A model generated the notes under the pieces. That model was not told the DNA's origin, searched no databases, and saw only the letters and a list, made by a program, of their open reading frames with translations. From Clostridia bacterium (GTDB lineage: Bacteria; Bacillota; DSM-521; Neomoorellales; SLTJ01), in the NCBI GenBank assembly GCA_024653205.1, contig JANLFO010000012.1, forward strand, positions 1 through 64,000: a stretch of 64,000 nucleotides of DNA. Direction: 5' to 3'. Made by a program: the position numbers and the translations under genes. Each line of letters begins with the position of its first letter. The stretch's first letter is position 1. Shown here piece after piece: positions 40,801 through 48,669 of the stretch.

Positions 40801-40888
40801 TGCTCTCTCCTGCCCCGCCTGGTAGTTTCAACTGCAGGGGAGGAGACAGGTCCGTTGTCCACCTCCTCCCCCAGGCTTTCCTGGCTTC

Positions 40889-41463
40889 CTAGCCGGCGAT
40901 CCGGCCCAGGATTACCAAGAGGCGCCTCAGCATGACCACAGCCTCGGCCCGGGTGGTGTTCTCCTTAGGGGCAAATCGGTTGCCTTCCCGGCCTCTAACG
41001 ATGCTCGCCTCCGCGGCCTGTGCCCCGGCCTCCCGCACCCACGGACCGATGGCGGCCTTGTCCGCGAACCGGGCCAGTACCGCCTCAGGGTCGGCCACCA
41101 CGAGGGGCTTGCCAGCGTTGGCAAGAGCCCTCACCACCATCGCGGCGATCTCCTCGCGGGTCATGCTGGCCTGGGGCCTGAAGCTCCCGTCGGGATAGCT
41201 GCCCACCAAGCCTGCGGCCCTAGCGGCCTCTACCGCGCCAAAGTACGAGGCGTCGGGGCTCATGTCCTTGAAGCTCGCCGCGGCGGGTTTGGTCTCAGCG
41301 ATGCCCAGGGTCCTGATCAGGAGGGCAGTGAACTCCGCCCGAGTAACCTGGCCATTGCGGTTGAAGCGATCGGGAGCCACACCGACGGCAATGCCCATTC
41401 CCGCCATTACCTCGATGTCCTAGGCAATCAAGCAATCAACAAGACAACCGCCTTTTTTGCCAT
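40889..41463 (-). pseudogene. Truncated SLH-domain surface protein gene
   Basis: The open part (40889-41407, up to 172 aa) holds nearly three SLH repeats: VTRAEFTALLIRTLGI, SMTREEIAAMVVRALA, TTRAEAVVMLRRLLVI. Its reading frame continues upstream as DIEV directly into a TAG. Slightly further upstream an ATG at 41463 with GGGAGGAGGA begins MAKKAVVLLIA, the start of a signal peptide, and then stops. The simplest reading is a surface-layer gene that lost its middle by deletion, leaving the signal-peptide start and the SLH end in broken frame. Confidence 0.7.
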
Positions 41464-41790
41464 CAATTCTTCTTCCTCCTCCCTTGCCGGTTTTTGAATT
41501 CTGGCCGATTGGTAGGAATGTCTACTTACCTTCCCTGGTGCAGATCCCCCCTTTACCAAGGCGGTCTGAAATAAAGTACGACTTAGCACCTCCTTTCTCG
41601 CCAACCCAAGACTGATTTGTGCGTTCTCATGTTGCGGCCTAATAGACAGGTAGGCAAGCGATTATGACAGATAGTCTAATTCGACAGACTGAGGGGCTAT
41701 TCCTTCCTGTCTCTGGGTCTGACAAAATAAAAATTGACCCACCGCAGAGAAGCGAAGAATATTAGCAGAGGGAAGAGGGAAGGTGGCAAA
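41464..41790. other. A+T-rich gene-free stretch between SLH remnant and XRE gene
   Basis: About 325 bp with clearly lower G+C than the flanks. It contains a perfect anti-SD match AAAGGAGGTG on the minus strand (near 41595) without a matching gene, suggesting the leader of the broken surface-protein gene. It must also hold the promoter of the XRE regulator on the plus strand. Confidence 0.4.
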
Positions 41791-42156
41791 GTGAAAGACA
41801 GGCGGCAGAGACTGGGGGCGCGCCTGCGCACCCTGCGGCAAGCCCGTAGTATGACGCAGGAGCAGCTTGCCGAACATGCCGGGCTTCATCCGACCTATGT
41901 GGCAAAAATCGAGGCGGGGGCGCGTCTCCCCAGCCTTGAGGCGCTTGAACGCCTTGCTGCCGCCCTTCATGTTCCCCTATCGTCAATTGTCGGCGCAATG
42001 GACGAAATCGAAGAGACGGTAGCCGCGCCCGAGGACCGGCTTATTGCAGACCTAAAGGACTTGCTTCGAGAGTGTAGCGAGGGCCAAATGAACCTTCTCT
42101 GGGACTTTGCCAAGTTGCTTAAACAGTATCAAGTCTCCCTCCCGGCTACCAAGTGA
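41791..42156 (+). CDS. XRE-family transcriptional regulator
   Basis: 121 aa from GTG at 41791 (GGTGG 5 bases upstream); the frame is open from 41734 but with weaker signals. Residues ~6-62 are a Cro/CI-type helix-turn-helix (LGARLRTLRQARSMTQEQLAEHAGLHPTYVAKIEAG, given by start and end). The C-terminal half is helical with acidic residues and could dimerise. It lies between the SLH remnant and the integrase remnant, probably as the regulator of the integrated element. Confidence 0.82.
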   Translation: MKDRRQRLGARLRTLRQARSMTQEQLAEHAGLHPTYVAKIEAGARLPSLEALERLAAALHVPLSSIVGAMDEIEETVAAPEDRLIADLKDLLRECSEGQMNLLWDFAKLLKQYQVSLPATK

Positions 42157-42288
42157 ACAATCCGTCGCTATGGCCAGGAATATTGGGTAAACCTACTCCA
42201 GCGGTTCGGGCTTTTTATTTTTTACGTAAATTTTTTAAAAATTGTTTGACAACCTTGCTATTTATCGCCGCTTAACAAAATCCGGGTT
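42157..42288 (+). promoter_or_regulatory. A+T-rich region with a TTGACA box upstream of the integrase
   Basis: A perfect TTGACA (42246-42251) lies about 40 bp upstream of the integrase frame, but the best -10 candidates (CGCTTA, TTAACA) are poor or badly spaced. A T-rich run after CGGTTCGGGC may end the XRE transcript. Base composition differs sharply from the chromosome. Confidence 0.35.
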
Positions 42289-43552
42289 ATGTTAAACCAT
42301 CTCACCCGAGGCGGGCGCCTTGGCTGGCTTTGCCAGTGCAAGAGTGAGGCCAGGGCTGCTGTCGCGGAGATGGTCCTGGGATTTACCCACGGTTGGAAGC
42401 CGGCTTTCCGGTTCTGTCGAAAATGCGGGCGGTTTTACCACGGCGAGTGCTGCGATACGTATCTCCCGGAGGCCACCAGCGAACGGGAGGCTAGGAAACT
42501 GCTGGATGTGTTCAGCGCCGAAGTGCAAAAAGGGCTTTACATCAAGCCGTCCAAGCTAACGCTCAAAGACTTTGCGGAAAGGTGGGTCCGGGAGTACGTC
42601 GAGGTGGAGCTGGCACCCAAGACCGCCCACCGCTATAAGGAATGCCTGGCCCGCGCCGTGGAAGCTATGGGCCACCTCAAGCTGGAACAGGTAAAGCCCC
42701 TGCACCTGGTCGAGTTCTATAACAGCCTCCGTAAGGAGGGAGCCCGCAGGGATGGCAGGCCGGGTAAACTGTCAGAAGCGTCGGTTCTTTACCACCACCG
42801 GGTAATCAGCAGCCTCTTCAGCCACGCGGTTAAGTGGGGGCTTCTGTCAATGAACCCGGCAAGCAAGGTCGATCCCCCCAAGACGAAGCGAAAGGAGCCC
42901 GAAGCTTATGACCATGAGCAGACGGCCCGGCTTCTCGCCACCTTGGAACCCCTGAAATATAAGGTTCTGGTAGTCCTTGCCTTGGCTACCGGCCTTCGCC
43001 GAGGGGAGCTCTTAGGCTTGGAATGGCATGATGTGGATTTTGAGAACTGCACCATAGAGGTCCGGCAGGCCAGCCAGTACCTGCCCGAGAGGGGCGTCTT
43101 CACCAAGGAGCCCAAAACCGAAACCTCAAGGCGCATCATATCCGTACCGTCGTCGGTAATGGAGCTTCTGAAGCAGTACAGGGCCCATCAGGCCGAGGAA
43201 AGGCTTAAAGTGGGTGATCTGTGGGAGAAATCGGGCAGGCTCTTCACCACCTGGAACGGCCGGCCCATGCATCCGGACACCGCTACCAGTTGGTTTGCCG
43301 AATTCCTGGAGCGGCACGGCCTGCCGCGGATGAAGTTCCAGGCGATCCAGGCTCTTCGCCATACCTCTGTCTGCCACGCTGCTCATTGCCGAAGGAATAT
43401 CGCTTAAGAACGTGAGCCGCCGCCTGGGCCATGCGGATACCAGGACCACGGACATGTTCTACACCCGGGCTCTAGAGAGCGTGGACCGGAAGGCGGCGGA
43501 GGTGCTGGACGAAATCATCTCCGGAGGCAAGAGGCGGCAGGCCAAGACGTGA
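42289..43552 (+). pseudogene. Tyrosine-recombinase integrase, frameshifted
   Basis: The first 372 codons (to 43407) give a phage-type integrase with SAM-like N-domain (LTLKDFAERWVREYV) and catalytic domain (ATGLRRGELLGLEW with the first Arg; ALRHTS with the second Arg). Near 43370 the frame shifts; in another frame the rest continues as ISLKNVSRRLGHADTRTTD and the tyrosine segment MFYTRAL, to a TGA at 43552. The His of the usual HALRHT is Gln. The first ~60 residues (CRKC..ECC) are unlike normal integrase N-termini. It is probably inactive. It ends about 110 bp from tRNA-Thr, the likely target. Confidence 0.82.
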
Positions 43553-43612
43553 GTTTTATTTTGGCCTCGTTTGCTCCCAATTTGCTCCCAAAAAGCGGGC
43601 TGTACGGCATTA

Positions 43613-43668
43613 TCCAGAAAAAAGAAACGCCGCAAATCCTTGCGGCGTCTAGATTTTCCTGGAGCTGA
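43613..43668. repeat. Right imperfect direct repeat (possible attR) overlapping tRNA-Thr 3' end
   Basis: Partner of the repeat at 40111-40165. It contains the tRNA terminator and the last few bases of the tRNA gene (GGAGC = GCTCC on the coding strand). Location of the integrase just to its left, with the element lying on the 3' side of the tRNA, is the usual arrangement for tyrosine-recombinase integration at a tRNA. Confidence 0.5.
43615..43648 (-). terminator. Terminator of tRNA-Thr
   Basis: On the minus strand ACGCCGCAA pairs with TTGCGGCGT across a four-base loop, followed by TTCTTTTTTC. It begins 12 bp after the tRNA 3' end. Confidence 0.85.
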
Positions 43669-43734
43669 CGGAGGGATTCGAACCCTCGGCCTGCGCATTA
43701 CGAGTGCGCTGCTCTACCACTGAGCTACGTCAGC
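43660..43734 (-). tRNA. tRNA-Thr (anticodon CGT)
   Basis: 75 nt with encoded CCA. Acceptor GCTGACG pairs with CGTCAGC; D-arm GCTC..GAGC; anticodon stem-loop CGCAC-TCGTAAT-GCG type with anticodon CGT reading ACG; T-arm GAGGGTTCGAATCCCTC. All arms fold. Its own promoter lies upstream and a terminator downstream. Confidence 0.96.
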
Positions 43735-43758
43735 ATTGCAGCCCTTTCAACCGCGCCT

Positions 43759-43787
43759 ATTGTACTAGAATGGTGGGGAGAAATCAA
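43759..43787 (-). promoter_or_regulatory. Promoter of tRNA-Thr
   Basis: On the minus strand TTGATT (43782-43787), a 17-bp spacer and TACAAT (43759-43764), 25 bp before the tRNA 5' end. The rest of the gene-free stretch to 44003 shows nothing further that I can support. Confidence 0.75.
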
Positions 43788-44003
43788 TAGCCTTTTCCGG
43801 CCGAGGGGTCCGTACCTTTTGCCCTGGTTCTGCCTCGTGAGGCAATGTCGAGGGTGTAAGCAGATGTCGGCCCTGGAGGCGAGGGCGAGAGGGCCTGTTT
43901 GGGCAGGGAGAAGGATTCCTCCGCTTAGCAGGGGAATTCCCTTAATGAACGAGAAGCGCGGCCACGGTGGGCCGCTGCACGTACAGGGGGGCCAGACCCT
44001 TAC

Positions 44004-44504
44004 ATGGACCGTCCCGGCGCCACGGACAAGGCCAAGGTTACGGTTATCGGCGTGGGCAACCTGCTGATGGCCGACGACGGGGTGGGCATTCACGCCCTGC
44101 GCGAGTTGTCCCGGGAAGACTGGCCTCCGGAGGTCAGGCTGGTGGACGCAGGCACGGCCGGTCCGGGTATTCTCCCGTACCTGGAAGACACCGAGGCGGC
44201 CGTAATCATGGACTGCGTGAGGGCGGGCGAAGCGCCGGGTACCATCTACCGCTTTCCCCTGGAGGCGGTGGAGGAAACCATCCTGCCCCCGGGCGCGGTT
44301 TCCCTGCACGATCTCGATCTTGCCCATGCCTGGCATCTGCTGAAGCTGCTGGGGCGCGGTCCTTCCCGGGCCGTGGTGTACGGCGTTGAGCCGGCGAGGA
44401 TTGACTGGGGTACCGAACTCTCCCCCGAGGTGGCCGGGGTTCTGCCCCGGCTGGTGGAGGCGGTAAGCAGCGAGATACGATCCTGGTTAGACCGTGCGAC
44501 TTAG
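44004..44504 (+). CDS. Hydrogenase maturation protease (M52 family)
   Basis: 166 aa. GVGNLLMADDGVGIHAL (Ni-sensing Asp), DAGTAGPGIL and the His-containing LHDLDLAHAW are the family's metal-binding segments, followed by YGVEP. These proteases trim the C-terminus of NiFe-hydrogenase large subunits after nickel insertion. No hydrogenase gene is in the window, so the target is encoded elsewhere. The ribosome site is weak and distant (AGGGGGG 12 bases upstream). It converges with niaR. Confidence 0.9.
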   Translation: MDRPGATDKAKVTVIGVGNLLMADDGVGIHALRELSREDWPPEVRLVDAGTAGPGILPYLEDTEAAVIMDCVRAGEAPGTIYRFPLEAVEETILPPGAVSLHDLDLAHAWHLLKLLGRGPSRAVVYGVEPARIDWGTELSPEVAGVLPRLVEAVSSEIRSWLDRAT

Positions 44505-44542
44505 ACGGGGCGACGCACCCGGACTTGCCCCGGGGTTAACTC

Positions 44543-45055
44543 CTACCCTCTCAACAGGATCCCGCGTTCGGCCAGCGCCCGGCAGGCCAGCCGGAAGTCT
44601 TCCTCCCGCGAGTATTCCACGGTATGCAGGTGCACCCCGCCGGTAAGGCTGCAAAGCAGCCCTGCCCCGGCTCCCTGAACTCGCTGAAGGAAGAGCTGCA
44701 CGTCCCGCCGGGACTGCAGCATCAGGTAGCCTCGGAGCTCGCCGTAAACCGGGTGCTCTACTACTACGTCTACGACCTTGAGACCGAAATCGACCAGGAG
44801 GTTGAGTTCGGTTTCGGTGTCTTCGGGCGGGTGGTTGACAGCAATTACCGCCCGGGCCGCCTGTTCACGCGCCGGCGGCTGCCAGACGTAACCCTGGGGA
44901 GTGGCCAGGATTTCCGTCCCCGCCGCCCGCAGCAGAGCGATATCCTGCACGATAACCTGCCGACTCACTCCCATGGCCTCCGCCAGCTGGCTGCCGGTGA
45001 CCGGCTTTCCGGCCTGCCGCAGGTATTCCAGGATTCTTTCCCTGCGCCGCATCAT
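44543..45055 (-). CDS. niaR: NiaR-type niacin-responsive repressor (HTH plus 3H domain)
   Basis: 170 aa. N-terminal winged helix (~1-60; TGSQLAEAMGVSRQVIVQDIALLRAAG region) and C-terminal 3H domain with its three conserved His segments (VNHPPEDT, VEHPVYGEL, GGVHLHTVE), which bind metal and nicotinic acid. In Firmicutes it represses NAD-synthesis and niacin-transport genes. The ATG at 45055 overlaps the addA stop by 4 bp. No NAD genes are in the window, so its regulon is elsewhere. Confidence 0.92.
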   Translation of the reverse strand: MMRRRERILEYLRQAGKPVTGSQLAEAMGVSRQVIVQDIALLRAAGTEILATPQGYVWQPPAREQAARAVIAVNHPPEDTETELNLLVDFGLKVVDVVVEHPVYGELRGYLMLQSRRDVQLFLQRVQGAGAGLLCSLTGGVHLHTVEYSREEDFRLACRALAERGILLRG

Positions 45056-48000
45056 GCTTCCCCCGTTTCCCCCACGCCTACGGGTACTATCTTCCCTTCC
45101 CCCAGGAAGACCAGATAGGCCTCCCTAACCTTCCGTCCGAAAACGGCCTCTACCGCCCGGGCGTAGTAGAACAACTGCCGGACATAGGTTGCCAGCCGTT
45201 CCCGTTCCTCGGGCTCCCTGCCGGTCTTGAAGTCCACCAGCAGGAAGCCGTCTTCCACTTCCGCCAGCAGGTCGATCTTGCCCTGCACCAGTACCTTCTC
45301 TTCTGCCGCCGTTTCTGGGGGCAGCTCCGGGTGTACGAGCCGTGCGGGCAGTCCTGCCCCGAAGCTGACCTCCCGCGCCAACCGCCGGGCCCGGGCACGC
45401 AGTTCCCTGCCCAGCGATGAACTCCAGAACCAAACCAGCGAGGCGGTGTCGACCCGTTCCGCCTCCTCGGGGGTAAGCAGCCCCTTTTCCGTCAGGCCGG
45501 CCAACTGCTTTTCCAGGTCCTGCCGGTCCAGATCGCCCGAGAGGTCCAGGTGCTCCAGCACCAGGTGGGTGATCCGGCCCACCCGCTCGGCCTCGGTCTC
45601 GGCCTGGGCACCGAGAAAGGCGGGTTTCGTGCGAAGACTGCTCCTCCAAAGCGGCCGCCCGGGAAGATCACCCTCGGTCTCCAGCGCCGCCATCAACTCG
45701 CTTACCGTGACCTTGGCCGCGGTCTGCGCCAACTGGCGGTCGAACGCGCCCTGGGAAGTCTCGGCCGCAGCCTGCCCTGCTCCACCCGCTCGTGCCGTGC
45801 CACGCACCCGGGTCTCCGCCACGCCCGCGGGCAGGCAAACCTCGGGGAGCAGAAACACCTGCCACCGGGAGGGATGGTTGGCTACGGCGCCGTCTTTTGG
45901 CCCGGGCCCGCCGCCCAGCCGGCGCAGCGGCCAACCGTCAGCGTGCCGGGCCAGCGCCGGACCCAGCCAGTCGAGGTAGCAGTTGGCCTGCCGCAGCCAG
46001 GCCGGGCCCAGCGACCACCCTTGCCGCCACGCGGCCCGGCTCCACTCCCGGGCCCTGGCCGCCAGGTCTCTTTGGGTGCCCACCAGGATCAGGCGCTCGC
46101 GCGCCCGGGTAAGGGCCACATACAGTATACGCTTCTCCTCCTCCAGCACCTCCCGGCGGTTGCGCTCCCGGATTGCCAGCCAGGCCCAGGTGGGGTACTT
46201 GTAACCCCGCTCCGGGTCCACCAGCATCGGGCCGAGGCCCAGGTCGCGGTGCAGCAGCAGGTCGCCCTTGGTTTCCCCGAGGTTAAACGGCCGCCCCAGG
46301 TCCGCCAGGACCACCACAGGAAATTCCAGCCCCTTGGCCTTGTGAATGCTCATTATGCGCACGGCTTGCCCCTGCCCGGCGCCCGGCGCTGCCGGACCCA
46401 GGTCCGCGTCGCTTTCCCGCAGCCGCTCCAGGTAGTCGAGGAAGGCTCCGAGGCCCCGGCCGTCGGTGCTCTCGAATTTCCGGGCCAGGCCGATCAGAGC
46501 CCGCAGGTTGGCCTGGCGCTGCCTGCCCTCGGCCAGTTCACCTGCCAGGCGGTAGAGGCTGCTTTCTTCCAGGAGCTGCCATATGGCGTCGGGTAGGGGC
46601 CGCTGCCTTACCAGGGTGCGCCACCGGTCCAGGCGGGAGAGGAACGGCTTGAGGTGAGGAGCCGAGGCGGAAGCGGCCAGCAGCGCCTCGTAGAGGCTGG
46701 TGCCGCGCCGGCACAGGCGTACCTCGGCCAATTCCTCGTCGGTCAGCCCCACCACCGGAGAGCGAAGCACCGCCGCCAGGGGTATGTCCTGGTAGGGGTT
46801 ATCGGCTATTTCCAGCAGGGCGGTCAGCAGACGCACCTCCGGGGCCTCGAAATACCCGGCAGACAGCTCGGCCCTGGCCGGTAGCCCCATTCGCTGCAGG
46901 ACCTCGGCGTAGGCATTGGCCCGCTCGCGCGTGGCCCGCAGGAGCACGGCGATGTGCCCGTATCCTACGGGCACGTACCGGTCTCCCTCCCACACCATGA
47001 ACTCCGGCCCGGGTTTCTCCGGAGTGCCCTCCACCATCCTGCGCAGCCGGCCGGCTATCAGCCGGGCTTCCCTTTCCGGCCCGCTCTCCTCCTGCGGCTC
47101 CTCGCCCTCGTTATGGGCCGGCTCCAGCAGGTAAACCTCCACCGGACCCTCGGCGGCAGCGGCCGGGTCCGCCGGCGTGTAGGAAGCGCCGTAGACCAGA
47201 TCATCGGGGTCCTGCTCGCCGCTCTCGCCGAGCTGCCGGAAGAGGAAATTGACCGCCTCGAGCACCGGCCGCCGGCTGCGGAAGTTGACGTTGAGGTTGA
47301 TCAGGCGGCCCTGGGGCTTGAGCCGGCGCAGTCTTTCCGAAAAAAGGCGGGGCTCCGCCAGGCGGAAACGATAGATGCTCTGCCGCGCGTCGCCTACCAT
47401 GAACAGGTTCTCCGGGGCCAGGAGCCGGAGTATGGCCTCCTGAACCGGGTTGAGGTCCTGGCATTCGTCCACCAGGACCTCCACCAGGCGGGCGCGGAGT
47501 TCCCCGGCTACCGGAAGCTCCGGGTCTTCCAGCAGCCGCACGGTATAGTGTTCGAGGTCGGCGAAGTCCAGTATTCTTCTGAGCTCTTTGGCCCGGCGGT
47601 AGGCTTCGGCGAAACGTTGCGTGAGCCGCACCAGCCCCTGCATGAGCGGGGCCACGCGGGCCAGATCCGCCCGGATGCGTTCGGCCGATAGCTCCCCGTA
47701 GTATTCCCTGAGAGCCCTCACCCGTTCCTTGGCGCGGTCTCTCAGCTCGCGGGCCCGTTCCCTTTCCGGAAAGGGACGCGAGGGGTCCTCCCGCCGGGCG
47801 GCCGGGAGCCGGCCAAAGGCGAAGCTGCCGAGCCTCCGGCGCCATTCCTCCCAGGGACCATCCCCGGCCGCCCGGGCCAGGTCTTCCATGGTCCGGTATT
47901 CCCCGGCCAGGACCGGTGCCCACACCCCCAGGGGCTCGGCGCCGGAGGCGATTTCTCCTGCCGCCGCCAGCCATTCTGCCGCCGTGACCAGTTCCAACGC

Positions 48001-48669
48001 CAGCGCGTCCTTTACCTCCTGCGTCCAGACCAGCTGTTCCGGCTCGGCCGCAGGAGCCTGCAGGAAGCTGGCGGCCACCTCGTCCAGCCACTCCTGCGGA
48101 TGCGGATGGCTCAGACTGAAGCGGTAGAGGTGCAGCACCAGTTCCAGAAGGGCCTCCGGGCCGCGCCCGCTCCCGTAATGCTCCAGCAGCCGGATTACTG
48201 CCCGGGGATTCTCGGCGTAGCCTTCTTCCAGGACCGAGGAGGCGATTTCGGCCTGTAAGAGCTTGCATTCCTCCTCTCCCGCCACGCGGAATTCCGGGTC
48301 CAGCCCCGCGTGGTAGAAGTAGCGCCGCAGAAGCTGCAGGCAGAAGGAGTGCAGGGTGCAGATCCAGGCCTGGCCCAGCCGCACAAGTTGACGCTTGAGG
48401 TGAAGGTTTTCCGGATCCTTCTCGAGCGCCCGGCGCAGGCTGTCGGCCAATCGCTCCCTGACCTCCGAGGCCGCAGCTTCGGTGAAGGTAACCACCAGGA
48501 GACGGTCCAGATCCACCCCCGGCGGCGCCAGAACCCATCGCCTTATCCGCTCGATCAGGACCGCCGTCTTTCCCGTCCCGGCGGCGGCCGCCACCAGCAA
48601 GGCGCCGCCGCGTCTTTCGGCCGCCTCCAACTGGGCCGGGGTCCAGCGGGCTTCAGCGGCCGCCTTCAC
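45052..48669 (-). CDS. addA: ATP-dependent helicase/nuclease subunit A
   Basis: 1205 aa from GTG at 48669, overlapping the addB stop (GTGA); an open extension to 49416 is a shadow of addB and is rejected. UvrD-type helicase with Walker A AAGTGKT (29-35), LVVTFTEAAASEVRERL, DECQDLNPVQ and MSIHKAKGLEFPVV, and a C-terminal RecB-type nuclease (LLVDFKTG). With AddB it processes double-strand ends for recombination and degrades foreign DNA, recognising Chi. Confidence 0.95.
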   Translation of the reverse strand: MKAAAEARWTPAQLEAAERRGGALLVAAAAGTGKTAVLIERIRRWVLAPPGVDLDRLLVVTFTEAAASEVRERLADSLRRALEKDPENLHLKRQLVRLGQAWICTLHSFCLQLLRRYFYHAGLDPEFRVAGEEECKLLQAEIASSVLEEGYAENPRAVIRLLEHYGSGRGPEALLELVLHLYRFSLSHPHPQEWLDEVAASFLQAPAAEPEQLVWTQEVKDALALELVTAAEWLAAAGEIASGAEPLGVWAPVLAGEYRTMEDLARAAGDGPWEEWRRRLGSFAFGRLPAARREDPSRPFPERERARELRDRAKERVRALREYYGELSAERIRADLARVAPLMQGLVRLTQRFAEAYRRAKELRRILDFADLEHYTVRLLEDPELPVAGELRARLVEVLVDECQDLNPVQEAILRLLAPENLFMVGDARQSIYRFRLAEPRLFSERLRRLKPQGRLINLNVNFRSRRPVLEAVNFLFRQLGESGEQDPDDLVYGASYTPADPAAAAEGPVEVYLLEPAHNEGEEPQEESGPEREARLIAGRLRRMVEGTPEKPGPEFMVWEGDRYVPVGYGHIAVLLRATRERANAYAEVLQRMGLPARAELSAGYFEAPEVRLLTALLEIADNPYQDIPLAAVLRSPVVGLTDEELAEVRLCRRGTSLYEALLAASASAPHLKPFLSRLDRWRTLVRQRPLPDAIWQLLEESSLYRLAGELAEGRQRQANLRALIGLARKFESTDGRGLGAFLDYLERLRESDADLGPAAPGAGQGQAVRIMSIHKAKGLEFPVVVLADLGRPFNLGETKGDLLLHRDLGLGPMLVDPERGYKYPTWAWLAIRERNRREVLEEEKRILYVALTRARERLILVGTQRDLAARAREWSRAAWRQGWSLGPAWLRQANCYLDWLGPALARHADGWPLRRLGGGPGPKDGAVANHPSRWQVFLLPEVCLPAGVAETRVRGTARAGGAGQAAAETSQGAFDRQLAQTAAKVTVSELMAALETEGDLPGRPLWRSSLRTKPAFLGAQAETEAERVGRITHLVLEHLDLSGDLDRQDLEKQLAGLTEKGLLTPEEAERVDTASLVWFWSSSLGRELRARARRLAREVSFGAGLPARLVHPELPPETAAEEKVLVQGKIDLLAEVEDGFLLVDFKTGREPEERERLATYVRQLFYYARAVEAVFGRKVREAYLVFLGEGKIVPVGVGETGEA

